Assembly (NCBI GenBank): GCA_964498785.1
Contig: CAZCJL010000012.1
Coordinates: 24,894-88,893, forward strand
Length of the DNA stretch: 64,000 nucleotides
From: Mariaggregatimicrobium sp964498785
GTDB lineage: Bacteria > Zhuqueibacterota > Zhuqueibacteria > Thermofontimicrobiales > Thiofontviventaceae
Direction: 5' to 3'
Made by a program: the position numbers and the translations under genes. Every line of letters starts with the position of its first letter. The stretch's first letter is position 1. Below the pieces are notes generated by a model. That model had not been told where the DNA came from, ran no database searches, and saw nothing but the letters and a program-made list of their open reading frames with translations. This document shows, one piece after another, positions 1 to 8,788 of this stretch.

Positions 1-138
1 TTTTCAAAAATGAAACAGCATGTATTGCGATGTAATTCTTTGTGATCATCTCCGTATTGTATATCAATCAAATAAATTTAGATTGAATTAGCGATAACGT
101 TAGATTATTTTGTTTCAGTGAATATTTTGCAAATCATA

Positions 139-1011
139 TCATCGTTTAAAAAGAAATTCGCCCATAAACCGGTCCGGAAAGCGATTGTCCAAATAATGTA
201 CATGATATAATCGCATAATCAATCCGGGTGATTTTCGGATCTCATAGCGGGTTGTCAGGATAGATGCATCCCGATTGTAGCTGAACGCAAAATATCCGAT
301 TTTCGTACGAAACAATGGTGTATACAATTTATATCGATCTGTCTGAGAATAATTGAACCCGATTTTCTGGTTAAACCAAACTGTATAACTATCACTGACA
401 TATCGATCTGTTTTATGATGTGAATAATAAAAACGATATTTCGGAATATTCAATCCGTATCCGTGCATATTGTATCCATAATAATAATTCAATCGGAAAA
501 ATCCATACGATTTGTTTAGATAGATTTTATCAAGTTTCCACCGTAAAAAATGAATCCGGTTTCTGGCGAGCTGTCTGTTTGTGAGCACAGATAGATAATT
601 TACTGCGCCTCCTGTCATAGCAGTGCCGATCATCAGTGTCTGTTTCTTTGGGGAAAACTCCTGACTGATATCATATAATTCATCAATTGATTCGTATCCA
701 CGAACCGAGCGATAATCAACAAACCGAAACAGACGTCGTAAATCATAAATGAAACGGTAAACATCTTTAAAATAAGAATTCATCGGATGATATTGCTGTG
801 TACTGCTATAACCGAAATCATACTGTGAAATCAGGCTGTCAAATTGTGACTGCTGTCTCTGGTTGATGACACTGTCGGTCATAGCTGTTGTTGTGTCCCG
901 GGAACTGTCGATATTTTCTGCGGCAAAAGAATGGTGCATGCCATTTGTCGCAAGAAAAAAAATGATTATTAAAATGACATTTATTCGATAAATTGAGAGT
1001 AGAGTTTTCAT
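139..1011 (-). CDS. secreted hypothetical protein, beta-rich
   Basis: 290 aa, not recognised. A signal peptide is clear: a basic start, a hydrophobic run (residues about 10-22) and an Ala-rich cleavage region ending near residue 31 (SFAAE). The mature part is rich in Tyr, Arg and Phe, and residues about 150-290 alternate polar and aromatic residues, as in beta-strands of an outer-membrane or periplasmic beta-structure. No catalytic motif is visible. It is followed at its 3' side by the window edge and preceded by a small lipoprotein gene on the same strand. It could be a small barrel or a surface-exposed protein; function unknown. Confidence 0.6.
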   Translation of the reverse strand: MKTLLSIYRINVILIIIFFLATNGMHHSFAAENIDSSRDTTTAMTDSVINQRQQSQFDSLISQYDFGYSSTQQYHPMNSYFKDVYRFIYDLRRLFRFVDYRSVRGYESIDELYDISQEFSPKKQTLMIGTAMTGGAVNYLSVLTNRQLARNRIHFLRWKLDKIYLNKSYGFFRLNYYYGYNMHGYGLNIPKYRFYYSHHKTDRYVSDSYTVWFNQKIGFNYSQTDRYKLYTPLFRTKIGYFAFSYNRDASILTTRYEIRKSPGLIMRLYHVHYLDNRFPDRFMGEFLFKR

Positions 1012-1102
1012 AACGAAAATGTAATAGTGATATATTCATATATAACATATCACTTTTTCGATGAAATTTCAATCATCTTTTATCGAATAATTCCCGGGCG
1101 TA

Positions 1103-1288
1103 TTACGAAAATAAAAATATCGAATAAATGATGGATTTAAAATAATATCTACCCTTTTCTCTGAATTGAAAGTATTTAGAATTTAACGGGTGCAATTTTA
1201 TGGGATCATACTGTTTGCGAATATTTTTTTGCGAGCAAGCGAAAGTTAAACCTAAAAAGCTTATGAATAATAAAAAATTTATCTTCAT
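1103..1288 (-). CDS. small putative lipoprotein (possibly a remnant)
   Basis: 61 aa. The N-terminus is a compact lipoprotein-type signal with the Cys at residue 18 (LTFACS, not a strict lipobox). The remaining 43 residues are polar then hydrophobic (SIIYSIFLFS) and match nothing I know. It sits between rlmI and the secreted hypothetical on the same strand. The abrupt hydrophobic end suggests either a real micro-lipoprotein or the 5' end of a longer gene broken by a frameshift; no continuation in another frame was obvious. Confidence 0.4.
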   Translation of the reverse strand: MKINFLLFISFLGLTFACSQKNIRKQYDPIKLHPLNSKYFQFREKGRYYFKSIIYSIFLFS

Positions 1289-1330
1289 AATAGATGTCTC
1301 TAATTTTTAAATTCAATTAAAAAAGACTTA

Positions 1331-2518
1331 TCAGAATACCTGGCAAAGCAACCCCTTTAAATAATTTGCTTCTGGAAAATTAAGGGATGTTGGATGATCG
1401 GCTGATTGCGTGAGCCATTTTAAAATAATTGCCTCCCGCTCAGCGTCAAGAGCAGCATCGGCAACAATTTTTTGAAATAAATCGCGGGACATCAAGCCGG
1501 AACAGGAAAACGTCATTAATATTCCGCCAGGTCGAAGTAATTTAAGAGCAAGAAGATTGATATCTTTGTAACCACGGCTGCCGCGATTTAATTGGGTCTT
1601 GGAATCAATAAATTTGGGAGGATCCAGAACAATGACGTCGAATTGGCGCCGTGAATCGCGAAATTTACGCAACTGAACAAATACATCAGCTTCCAGGTGC
1701 TCAATTTTATGTGCTTCAACGTCGTTTAAATTCATGTTTTTAATAGCCAGTTCAAGAGCTGCTGCAGAAGATTCTATATTTGTGACACGCTCGGCTCCAG
1801 CAGTAATTGCATGTATTGCAAAGCTGTCTGAATAGGCAAAGCAATTCAATATCTCCCTGTCAGCCGAATAATCGGCAATTACATATCGATTGTCCCGTTG
1901 ATCAAGATAGAATCCGGTTTTATGTCCGTCGATTATATCGACGAGGAATCTGTTTTTCCGGTCCCTGATTTCGACAAGCTCTGGTGGCGTTTCACCGAAA
2001 AGTACACCGGTTCTTTTGTCTAATTTTTCTTTCGCTCGTACATCAACATCAGAGCGTTCGTAAATTCCTTTACAGGGAACCAGTTCCTGCAAAAGGTTGA
2101 CAATGGTCTCTTGCCAGAAATCAGCGCCAGTGGTAAGAAATTGACAGACCAGGTAATCAGAATACCGGTCCACAATGACGCCGGGAAGTCCGTCTGATTC
2201 GGCATGTACGACGCGGTAACCAGTGATATCGTTTGTTATTGGGAGCGATTTACGAAAATGGATTGCTCGTTCAAGACGAGAGCGGAAGAAATCGGGGGTA
2301 ATTTGCTCATTTTTATCAAATGTCCAGATGCGTACGATTATTTGAGAATGAGGTGAGTAAGATCCACGACCGAGAAACCGGCCATCGGAAGCAATTACAT
2401 CAACAGTGTCACCAGACTGAGGATCGCCATTTGTTTTTGCAATAGCGCCGGAGAACACCCATGGATGGCGTCTTACTAGGGATTTTTCCCGTTTAGGTTT
2501 TAAAATAATAGATTTCAT
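1331..2518 (-). CDS. rlmI: class I SAM-dependent 23S rRNA (cytosine-C5) methyltransferase, RlmI-like
   Basis: 395 aa, the usual length of the RlmI/YccW family. Order: PUA RNA-binding domain (residues 1-75, with RRHPWVFSGAI), linker beta-domain, Rossmann methyltransferase (about 195-395). Visible are the catalytic-type motif DPPKF (299-303) and SCSG with Cys339, the expected m5C catalytic site. The motif-I region LNCFAYSDSF replaces the usual Gly-Gly with Asp-Ser, a mild deviation. The protein methylates a cytosine of 23S rRNA in the cytosol. It stands alone: upstream is the cold-shock gene on the same strand, separated by a terminator at 2720-2748. Confidence 0.9.
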   Translation of the reverse strand: MKSIILKPKREKSLVRRHPWVFSGAIAKTNGDPQSGDTVDVIASDGRFLGRGSYSPHSQIIVRIWTFDKNEQITPDFFRSRLERAIHFRKSLPITNDITGYRVVHAESDGLPGVIVDRYSDYLVCQFLTTGADFWQETIVNLLQELVPCKGIYERSDVDVRAKEKLDKRTGVLFGETPPELVEIRDRKNRFLVDIIDGHKTGFYLDQRDNRYVIADYSADREILNCFAYSDSFAIHAITAGAERVTNIESSAAALELAIKNMNLNDVEAHKIEHLEADVFVQLRKFRDSRRQFDVIVLDPPKFIDSKTQLNRGSRGYKDINLLALKLLRPGGILMTFSCSGLMSRDLFQKIVADAALDAEREAIILKWLTQSADHPTSLNFPEANYLKGLLCQVF

Positions 2519-2719
2519 TTTTGTACTTTCAAGATAAGTGTTTTATAAAATATAATCAATAAATTTTAATGTTTCAAGTAAATTATTTTTAAAGAAGAAC
2601 AACGATAAAATAAAGAAGACTATGATGATAAAAATTTCAAAAATTGAATAAAAGAAAAATAGAGATTTAATTGATGAATATACGCGGATAATAAAATAAG
2701 TGGATTTATACTGAAAAAG

Positions 2720-2748
2720 AAAACCCTGGTTTGAATGACCAGGGTTTT
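2720..2748 (-). terminator. Rho-independent terminator of the cold-shock gene
   Basis: A perfect 11-bp stem (AAAACCCTGGT / ACCAGGGTTTT) around a 7-nt loop lies 18 nt past the csp stop codon. On the minus strand the stem is followed by TCTTTTTC. Confidence 0.85.
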
Positions 2749-2766
2749 GTAATAAGCAGCTCTTAC

Positions 2767-2967
2767 TTATACTACTGATACGTTGGTTGCCTGCAGGCCT
2801 TTGGGGCTTTGTTCAACTTCAAACTGAACTTGCTGACCTTCTTCAAGTGTTTTGTACCCATCGCCGTTGATAGCTTTGTAATGGACAAATACATCATCAC
2901 CAGCTTCTCGAGTGATAAACCCATAACCTTTAGAACCGTTGAACCACTTGACTGTTCCTTTTTCCAT
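2767..2967 (-). CDS. CspA-family cold shock protein
   Basis: 66 aa from the start chosen at 2967. The reading frame stays open upstream to 3063, but the family starts at MEKGTVKWFN and a GAGG ribosome site lies 8 nt before this ATG. One cold-shock domain carries both RNA-binding motifs: KGYGFI (RNP1) and VFVHY (RNP2). It binds single-stranded RNA/DNA and melts mRNA structure in the cytosol. It is monocistronic with its own terminator. The leader contains a hairpin (3047-3068), in line with the post-transcriptional control common for csp genes. Confidence 0.95.
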   Translation of the reverse strand: MEKGTVKWFNGSKGYGFITREAGDDVFVHYKAINGDGYKTLEEGQQVQFEVEQSPKGLQATNVSVV

Positions 2968-3030
2968 GGAAAAATACCTCATAAAAAATATATCTGTTAC
3001 GTACACTTGTGTTTTTGAACTGTTCCGGGC

Positions 3031-3068
3031 AAAAAAAAATCGCTTCGAATAGTGGCACGACACTATTC
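3031..3068 (-). promoter_or_regulatory. hairpin plus T9 tract in the csp leader
   Basis: An 8-bp perfect stem (GAATAGTG / CACTATTC, 3047-3054 and 3061-3068, 6-nt loop) lies about 80 nt upstream of the csp start. On the minus strand it is followed, after 7 nt, by nine consecutive T. It could be a leader attenuator, an RNA thermosensor-like element, or the terminator of a transcript entering from upstream. Confidence 0.35.
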
Positions 3069-3544
3069 CCCACGATTTCTATTATGTTGCTATTGCATTG
3101 ATTTTTAAAATATTCATTACCAAAAACAGAAAAAAGAAAACAGTGTACAATTAATTAACTTTCAAATATATGAAATATAAAACAAAAAAGCAAATATTTT
3201 TTTGAATTTTTCTATCTTGCGTTATTCCGAAGACATTTAAAACAGACTGTTGCGTAAAAATGGTCTCTTATTCAGTAAGCGAATCAATTATTTTCGAAGA
3301 TTCTTAAACGAAAATAGAGATTAAAATATATTTTTCAACGCAGACAGCCTTTATCTATTGTCCATAAAAACCTGCCATCGATCTAATATATTGTTGTTAT
3401 ATAGCATTACAAAGCTGTGTTGTGTTGGTGTTAAGCCCATAGGATAGGCTGTTTATATAATTAACTTTCCGCCATTGCCGGATTAAGTCATTGAAAGTTT
3501 ATTTCGAACAAATGTTTTATACGACGCATTCGTTTAAGCAATAC
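3069..3544. other. intergenic stretch without a gene
   Basis: About 480 bp of AT-rich sequence between csp and the large vWA gene. It must hold the csp promoter. I see no open frame with a ribosome site, no RNA gene and no clear terminator for the gene ending at 3545. Confidence 0.5.
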
Positions 3545-6500
3545 TTAGCGTACAATCAGTAATTTTTTCCATGCATTTTGAACTTTAGATCGCATTGTGA
3601 TAATATAAACCCCACTTCCGATTTTTTTTCCATCCTGGATATGCCCATACCAATTGTAAGTATTCCAGCCTGCTGTAAATTGAGTTTCAGCTAATGTTGA
3701 AATTTTGACGCCAGCAATATCATAAATTTCCAACTGGACTTCGGAATCTGTTATAAGTTTAAATTTAATTTCCAGGTTGTTGTCCTGATCTGGCCGAAAA
3801 ATATTTTTATCGAAATTCAGTATTCCGTCATCAAGTACATTTACGACAACACGAGCAGATTTAGTAATACCAGTTGAATCGGTAGCAAGTAACTCGAACG
3901 TCATTTGTTCCTGAACCTCCTGAGTATATAGACGCGTAACGATAAACAGTGGCTCCACCTCTGTCACGTGATCAGCTTTCAGAGGCGTTGAATTAATAAA
4001 TTGATCGGCATACGTTGAATCAATGCTTCCATTTGCAAAATGAACCCAAATATCCCAGCTTTGCACAGAAATCGACGTTTGTGCTTCAATACGAACTTTT
4101 TCTCCCACATTCACAGTTGACGGTACTGCTGTAATCGAAGGCTCCCAATCAACGGGTGGCAAAATCTGGGTTTCTATTGCATAAACAGTATCAGCGGAAA
4201 TATTATTTTCCGATGTTGTGTCTTTTGCAGCGATTATTTCACAGATATTAATCAATGGATACGGTGTATAGGGAAGTGTTTCAGATACCACTAATTGAAA
4301 CGAAATTAAGGTTGAATCGCCACTGTCCAGTGAACCGATCTGCCAAAAAAGAGTATCTTTTGCTTGATCTGAAATGGCTGGATTTATTTCCGAAATCGCT
4401 ATAAATTCTGGCAAATGGTTCCGAACAACAACATCATGGGCTATTGCCGGACCATTATTCACAATTGACAAATCATACCTATAATGTTCATTCCGTACTA
4501 CTGCCGGCTTTATTTTGCCGGAAATTTCGATGGTTGTATCAGTCACCACATGTTGTTTTACAAAAAGATCATAATTATCGCTCGGTGTTGGTTCAGAATG
4601 ATGAATTACCAATAATGTATCCATTGAAACATTATTTCCCTGTGATGAATCATTCGTTGCAACAATTAGTGCCGAGTTTATTAATTCATCGAGGGATTCG
4701 GGCGATTTTGGACTGAGATGTAATTTCACAGCAATATTAACCACCTGCTGTGGAATGATTTCCTCAATATGCCATTTAAGTGACTCATTAGTCATTGTTT
4801 GTGCTGGTAGTGACATTTCAACGGCGTGCACAGAATCAGGTAAATTCAAAAATAGACTAACAGAATCCGCTGTATTTTGACCGATATTTCGAATAACTAA
4901 ATTATAATCATAAATATCCCCTGGCTTCAATGCATTAACTGGTTTTCCTTTTATTATGACAACGGTGTCGGTTTTGACGATAGTTTTCAGATCAAGGTCA
5001 GTTAAACCTTTTTCAATATTATTATACCGGATTGCATAAGCTGTTGTAATAAAGCGATTGTTGCTTGTTAAAGAATCGTTGTCCGCAACTACTTCGCAAG
5101 CGCTGAGCAACGGATATGGGGTGAATGGCAGAGTGTCAGTAACTTTTGCCTGAAAAGCGACTTTAATTGAATCTCCGCCCCTTAAAGAATCGAATTGCCA
5201 GAAAAGAGAATCTGAGGTCTCTTTTGACGGAATTTGACTAAAGTCAGAGACATTGACAGAGTCCGGAATGTTATTTAGAAGTTGAATATTATACGCTGTT
5301 TCGTGGCTCTCGTTTCGAAGAAGAATTGTGTAAAAATATCTGTTACCGATAAATACAGCCGGCACAGTCTCGCCGGATAAATTAATCATCATATTTGTCG
5401 ATACGGATTGAATAATTGAAACATCGGTGAGAGCCGGCTCAACAGGTTCTTCTGCTTTTTTCTCTAGGCCATAAACTAATGTCTCAGTACGATTATTACC
5501 TCCGAGTGTGTCATATTCAGCATTTAATTCGCAGGTATTAATAAACGGAAACGGAAGGTATGGCAACGAATCAGTAGATGTTGCTCTAAATGAAATTAAA
5601 ATAGAATCTCCTGCAGTTAGTGAATCAAACATCCAAAGGATAGAATCTCTCTCTTGAATGATCGGAACAAACGAGGTCTCGGAAATCATGACAGAATCCG
5701 CGATATGGTTGACAACTGTTAAATTACGGGCAGTTACAGGTCCAAAATTTTTAATTTTCAAAAAATATTGATAACTTTCTCCTTGTAATACTGCCGGAAA
5801 CTTCACCCCTGTTAATTCAATGACTGTATCAGTTTCTGTGTGTTGTGAAATAGCAAGGTCGTAATTAATTCTCGGTTCTGGTATCGAATGAATGACATGA
5901 ATCGTGTCGCTTGCCAGGTTATTTGTCAGTAGAGAATCATTATCCACAATCAGTTGTGCTGAACTAATTAATTTAATTAGTTCTGTTGGGATGTTGCGAC
6001 CGAATTTCACATTGACCTGAATATTTAACTGCTGTTGCGGATCAAGTTCGTCAATATGCCATTCAAGCACGTCTTTCCCGACAATTTTAGCGGCAGGCAC
6101 AGACGCATCAATTAGCTGAACAGAATCAGGTAGGTTAAAAAATACAGTCATGGAATCTGATTGAATCAAACCTAAATTACGAATCGCTAATTGGTAGCTA
6201 TATTCGTCATTCGGATTTACTGCTTTTAATGTATCGTCTTTTATGACCTTAAATGTATCTGTTTGAGATGTGAGTAACAGTTCTATGTCTGTAAATGCCG
6301 GTTGTTTTGTTTTTCGTTCAATCGCATAAATAGTTAACCATGAAATATTGTTTTCCGCCAGGGTATCGTTTTTGGCGATAACGCGACAGGTATTAACGAG
6401 CGGAAATGGATAAACGGGTAATGAGTTGAATACATGAGCCTCAAATGATATTTGAACGGAATCTCCTGACAAAAGAGAATCGACTTGCCAGAAAAGCGTG

Positions 6501-8245
6501 TCTCTGTTTAAGACAGAGGGCGCAGGATTTATATTGAAAACAGAAACAGAATCTGAAAAAATATTCTGAACCTCAAACTGGTAGGCTGTTCCCGGACCGT
6601 AATTTTTGATATTTAACGTATATGATAAGCTATCTCCCTGCAAAACAGCCGGGAACGTGAGGCCTTCAATTTCAATTGTTGTATCTGTATCTGCCAATTG
6701 GCTGAGAGATAGGTCATAATTTTCTGGTATTTTAGATTTTTCGGGATGAATAATTCCCACTGTGTCTGTAACAACATCTCGTTCGTAAAGCGTATTATTT
6801 GCAGTATATAGTATTGCTTCGCTCGATAATGTCTCTAACTCCTGTGGTACCTCTGATGCAAGTTGTACGGAAACTATTATATGTTCAGATCGACTGACCT
6901 GGAAAATAGGAAATTTCCAAACAAGAGAATCCTTGTTGATTTCGATCGGTTGAATTGAAGCGTCGATGAAACGAACAGAATCGGGTAAGTGTTGCACCAA
7001 TGTTACATCTTTGGCGTAATACTGACCGATGTTTTCAATGGTAAGATTATATTCGTACATTTCGCCGGGGCGAATTGCATTTAGAGTATCCGGTTCAACA
7101 ATGATTGTTGTGTCTGTTTTTGAACTCATATCCAGAGTCAAATCAGTTGACATATCATCTGGTGGGCCACCAACATAATAGAATCCTCTGCCTTTAGCAA
7201 ACCGATTCTCAAAATAAGCTTTTACATCAACAACCCGCCATGTTCGGTTAAATTCCGGATCCGGGCTTGCATGCGCCATGACGTAAAAATTTTGAATGGC
7301 CTTGTAAAGTTGGCTATAAATATCTGTAATAGAGATATTGACTGTTGTTTTCAAAAAAAGACCGCCAGTCATTAAAGCAATATGTTTTAATGTGTCCGTA
7401 TTTGCCGAGTCATTGAATGCAATGGTGTATATTGGAATATTATGTGCCCGGGCGCTGTCGATAACAGCTTTTGCCGAGTGTTCCGGTTTTGAACTATTGT
7501 CTTCGCCGTCTGCATAAACAACAATTCCCCTTCTGCCACTCGCAGATTTTGTTCCGCGAATAGCGAACATTAATGCCTCATACAGAGCTGTTTTACCTCT
7601 TGATTGAGCAGCTTCCACAATGTCGGTTAGCCTGGTTTGATCGTTAGTCATTGTCTGATAGGCTTTTATTTCATGATCAAACACAACAACGCCTGCGCTA
7701 TCCACTGGACGCATTCCATGGATAAAGCTAAGAACAGCGTTTTTGGCGTCTGCAATTGCTTTCTTCATACTATAGCTTGCGTCCATGACTAACATTGTGC
7801 TGGTCGGGAAATTCATATTGGCACGGATTTCAGTGAATAGCGGCTTTGGAATTTGATGATAAGTGTCAGGATTATTCGGAGTTAATGGATCATGTTCATG
7901 ATATTCAAGAACAGGTTGCCAAATTTGCGAGATAGGCCTCCCGTTTTCCGCAATATCAGTTACTCCAAGCCAATTTGATGTGTCTGCAAGACCAGTAACA
8001 ATTATCTTGTTAAAACTGTCCAGGACAGAAATTGTGGAAATTACAGGATAAGGAAAATGTCCTGAAAGGCCGCGTAAGTTGATTTCTTCGTTAATCGAAA
8101 TATTGTTAATACAAATAAGTACATTGTCTGCCATTACTTGCTGAGAATATGAATTCTGTGCATAGATGGCCAGGGGAAGAAAAATAATTACAAAGAAGAA
8201 AACACGTAACGGTCTACGAACTTTGATTAAGGGGGCGAGACTCAT
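3545..8245 (-). CDS. secreted vWA protein with seven DUF11-type repeats and a C-terminal sorting domain
   Basis: 1566 aa. Order: signal peptide (1-30), a beta region, a vWA domain (about 148-330) with the complete MIDAS motif DASYS (D155, S157, S159), seven tandem DUF11/CARDB-like beta-sandwich repeats of about 130-150 aa each, an Ig-like domain, and a C-terminal FlgD-like/type-IX sorting domain (about 1480-1566) with LEIYDIAG, GSGVYII and the basic ending KKLLIVR. The repeats are of two kinds: A begins NYDL.Q and contains PAVLQG; B contains LPDSV and WHIEE. Their order is B-A-B-A-A-B-A. A metal-dependent vWA head on a long stalk fits surface adhesion or ligand binding after export. It is monocistronic, with AT-rich flanks. 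Confidence 0.85.
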   Translation of the reverse strand: MSLAPLIKVRRPLRVFFFVIIFLPLAIYAQNSYSQQVMADNVLICINNISINEEINLRGLSGHFPYPVISTISVLDSFNKIIVTGLADTSNWLGVTDIAENGRPISQIWQPVLEYHEHDPLTPNNPDTYHQIPKPLFTEIRANMNFPTSTMLVMDASYSMKKAIADAKNAVLSFIHGMRPVDSAGVVVFDHEIKAYQTMTNDQTRLTDIVEAAQSRGKTALYEALMFAIRGTKSASGRRGIVVYADGEDNSSKPEHSAKAVIDSARAHNIPIYTIAFNDSANTDTLKHIALMTGGLFLKTTVNISITDIYSQLYKAIQNFYVMAHASPDPEFNRTWRVVDVKAYFENRFAKGRGFYYVGGPPDDMSTDLTLDMSSKTDTTIIVEPDTLNAIRPGEMYEYNLTIENIGQYYAKDVTLVQHLPDSVRFIDASIQPIEINKDSLVWKFPIFQVSRSEHIIVSVQLASEVPQELETLSSEAILYTANNTLYERDVVTDTVGIIHPEKSKIPENYDLSLSQLADTDTTIEIEGLTFPAVLQGDSLSYTLNIKNYGPGTAYQFEVQNIFSDSVSVFNINPAPSVLNRDTLFWQVDSLLSGDSVQISFEAHVFNSLPVYPFPLVNTCRVIAKNDTLAENNISWLTIYAIERKTKQPAFTDIELLLTSQTDTFKVIKDDTLKAVNPNDEYSYQLAIRNLGLIQSDSMTVFFNLPDSVQLIDASVPAAKIVGKDVLEWHIDELDPQQQLNIQVNVKFGRNIPTELIKLISSAQLIVDNDSLLTNNLASDTIHVIHSIPEPRINYDLAISQHTETDTVIELTGVKFPAVLQGESYQYFLKIKNFGPVTARNLTVVNHIADSVMISETSFVPIIQERDSILWMFDSLTAGDSILISFRATSTDSLPYLPFPFINTCELNAEYDTLGGNNRTETLVYGLEKKAEEPVEPALTDVSIIQSVSTNMMINLSGETVPAVFIGNRYFYTILLRNESHETAYNIQLLNNIPDSVNVSDFSQIPSKETSDSLFWQFDSLRGGDSIKVAFQAKVTDTLPFTPYPLLSACEVVADNDSLTSNNRFITTAYAIRYNNIEKGLTDLDLKTIVKTDTVVIIKGKPVNALKPGDIYDYNLVIRNIGQNTADSVSLFLNLPDSVHAVEMSLPAQTMTNESLKWHIEEIIPQQVVNIAVKLHLSPKSPESLDELINSALIVATNDSSQGNNVSMDTLLVIHHSEPTPSDNYDLFVKQHVVTDTTIEISGKIKPAVVRNEHYRYDLSIVNNGPAIAHDVVVRNHLPEFIAISEINPAISDQAKDTLFWQIGSLDSGDSTLISFQLVVSETLPYTPYPLINICEIIAAKDTTSENNISADTVYAIETQILPPVDWEPSITAVPSTVNVGEKVRIEAQTSISVQSWDIWVHFANGSIDSTYADQFINSTPLKADHVTEVEPLFIVTRLYTQEVQEQMTFELLATDSTGITKSARVVVNVLDDGILNFDKNIFRPDQDNNLEIKFKLITDSEVQLEIYDIAGVKISTLAETQFTAGWNTYNWYGHIQDGKKIGSGVYIITMRSKVQNAWKKLLIVR

Positions 8246-8788
8246 AGAACCACCCTTTCTTTGTTTGATCCATGTTGCAAGGTTTTATTTTATCAATACC
8301 TAAATAGAATATATATTGCGTAAAAATAGTATTATTAAAATATAATAACAAATAATATAATTAAAGTCAAGTTATAATTACAAATATATATAAATAACTT
8401 CTAAATATATGATATAACAATAATAGTATTAAAAAATGACTATTTTTTATCCTGCATTATTCACAAATCGTGCCACAGAAGCACAGAGAAACAACAACGT
8501 GTGTGCACATTACTTTTCAAAATGAGTTAAGAAAAATTCGAGTTACTATTGTTTGCGTAACGTTTTGAAAATAAAAACTCTGTGTATTCTGAGCCTCTGT
8601 GGCGATGACTTTTTAAGGTTATTTAAAAGCTGAATAAGTCTTGGAAAATTAAAAATCATTTCTTATATTTAAATTTTTAATATGATACATGTATTTAAAA
8701 AACCTTTCACTGGTTGAGATTATGTTGTTATTTTGATTGTCTTTTAATCGTTTTTAGAGATTATAATTCCTTGACGGAGATAAAATAG
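8246..8788. other. intergenic stretch between divergent genes
   Basis: About 540 bp, strongly AT-rich, separating two divergently transcribed genes, so it should hold both promoters. The only structure I see is the interrupted inverted repeat at 8471-8604. No gene is visible. Confidence 0.5.
8471..8604. repeat. interrupted inverted repeat (TGCCACAGAAGCACAGAG type)
   Basis: The left arm TGCCACAGAAGCACAGAG (8471-8488) is mirrored by CTCTGTG (8578-8584) plus CCTCTGTGGCG (8594-8604), with a 9-nt insertion in the right arm. The arms enclose about 90 bp of AT-rich sequence. It resembles a small dispersed or MITE-like repeat, but only one copy is in this window. Confidence 0.4.
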
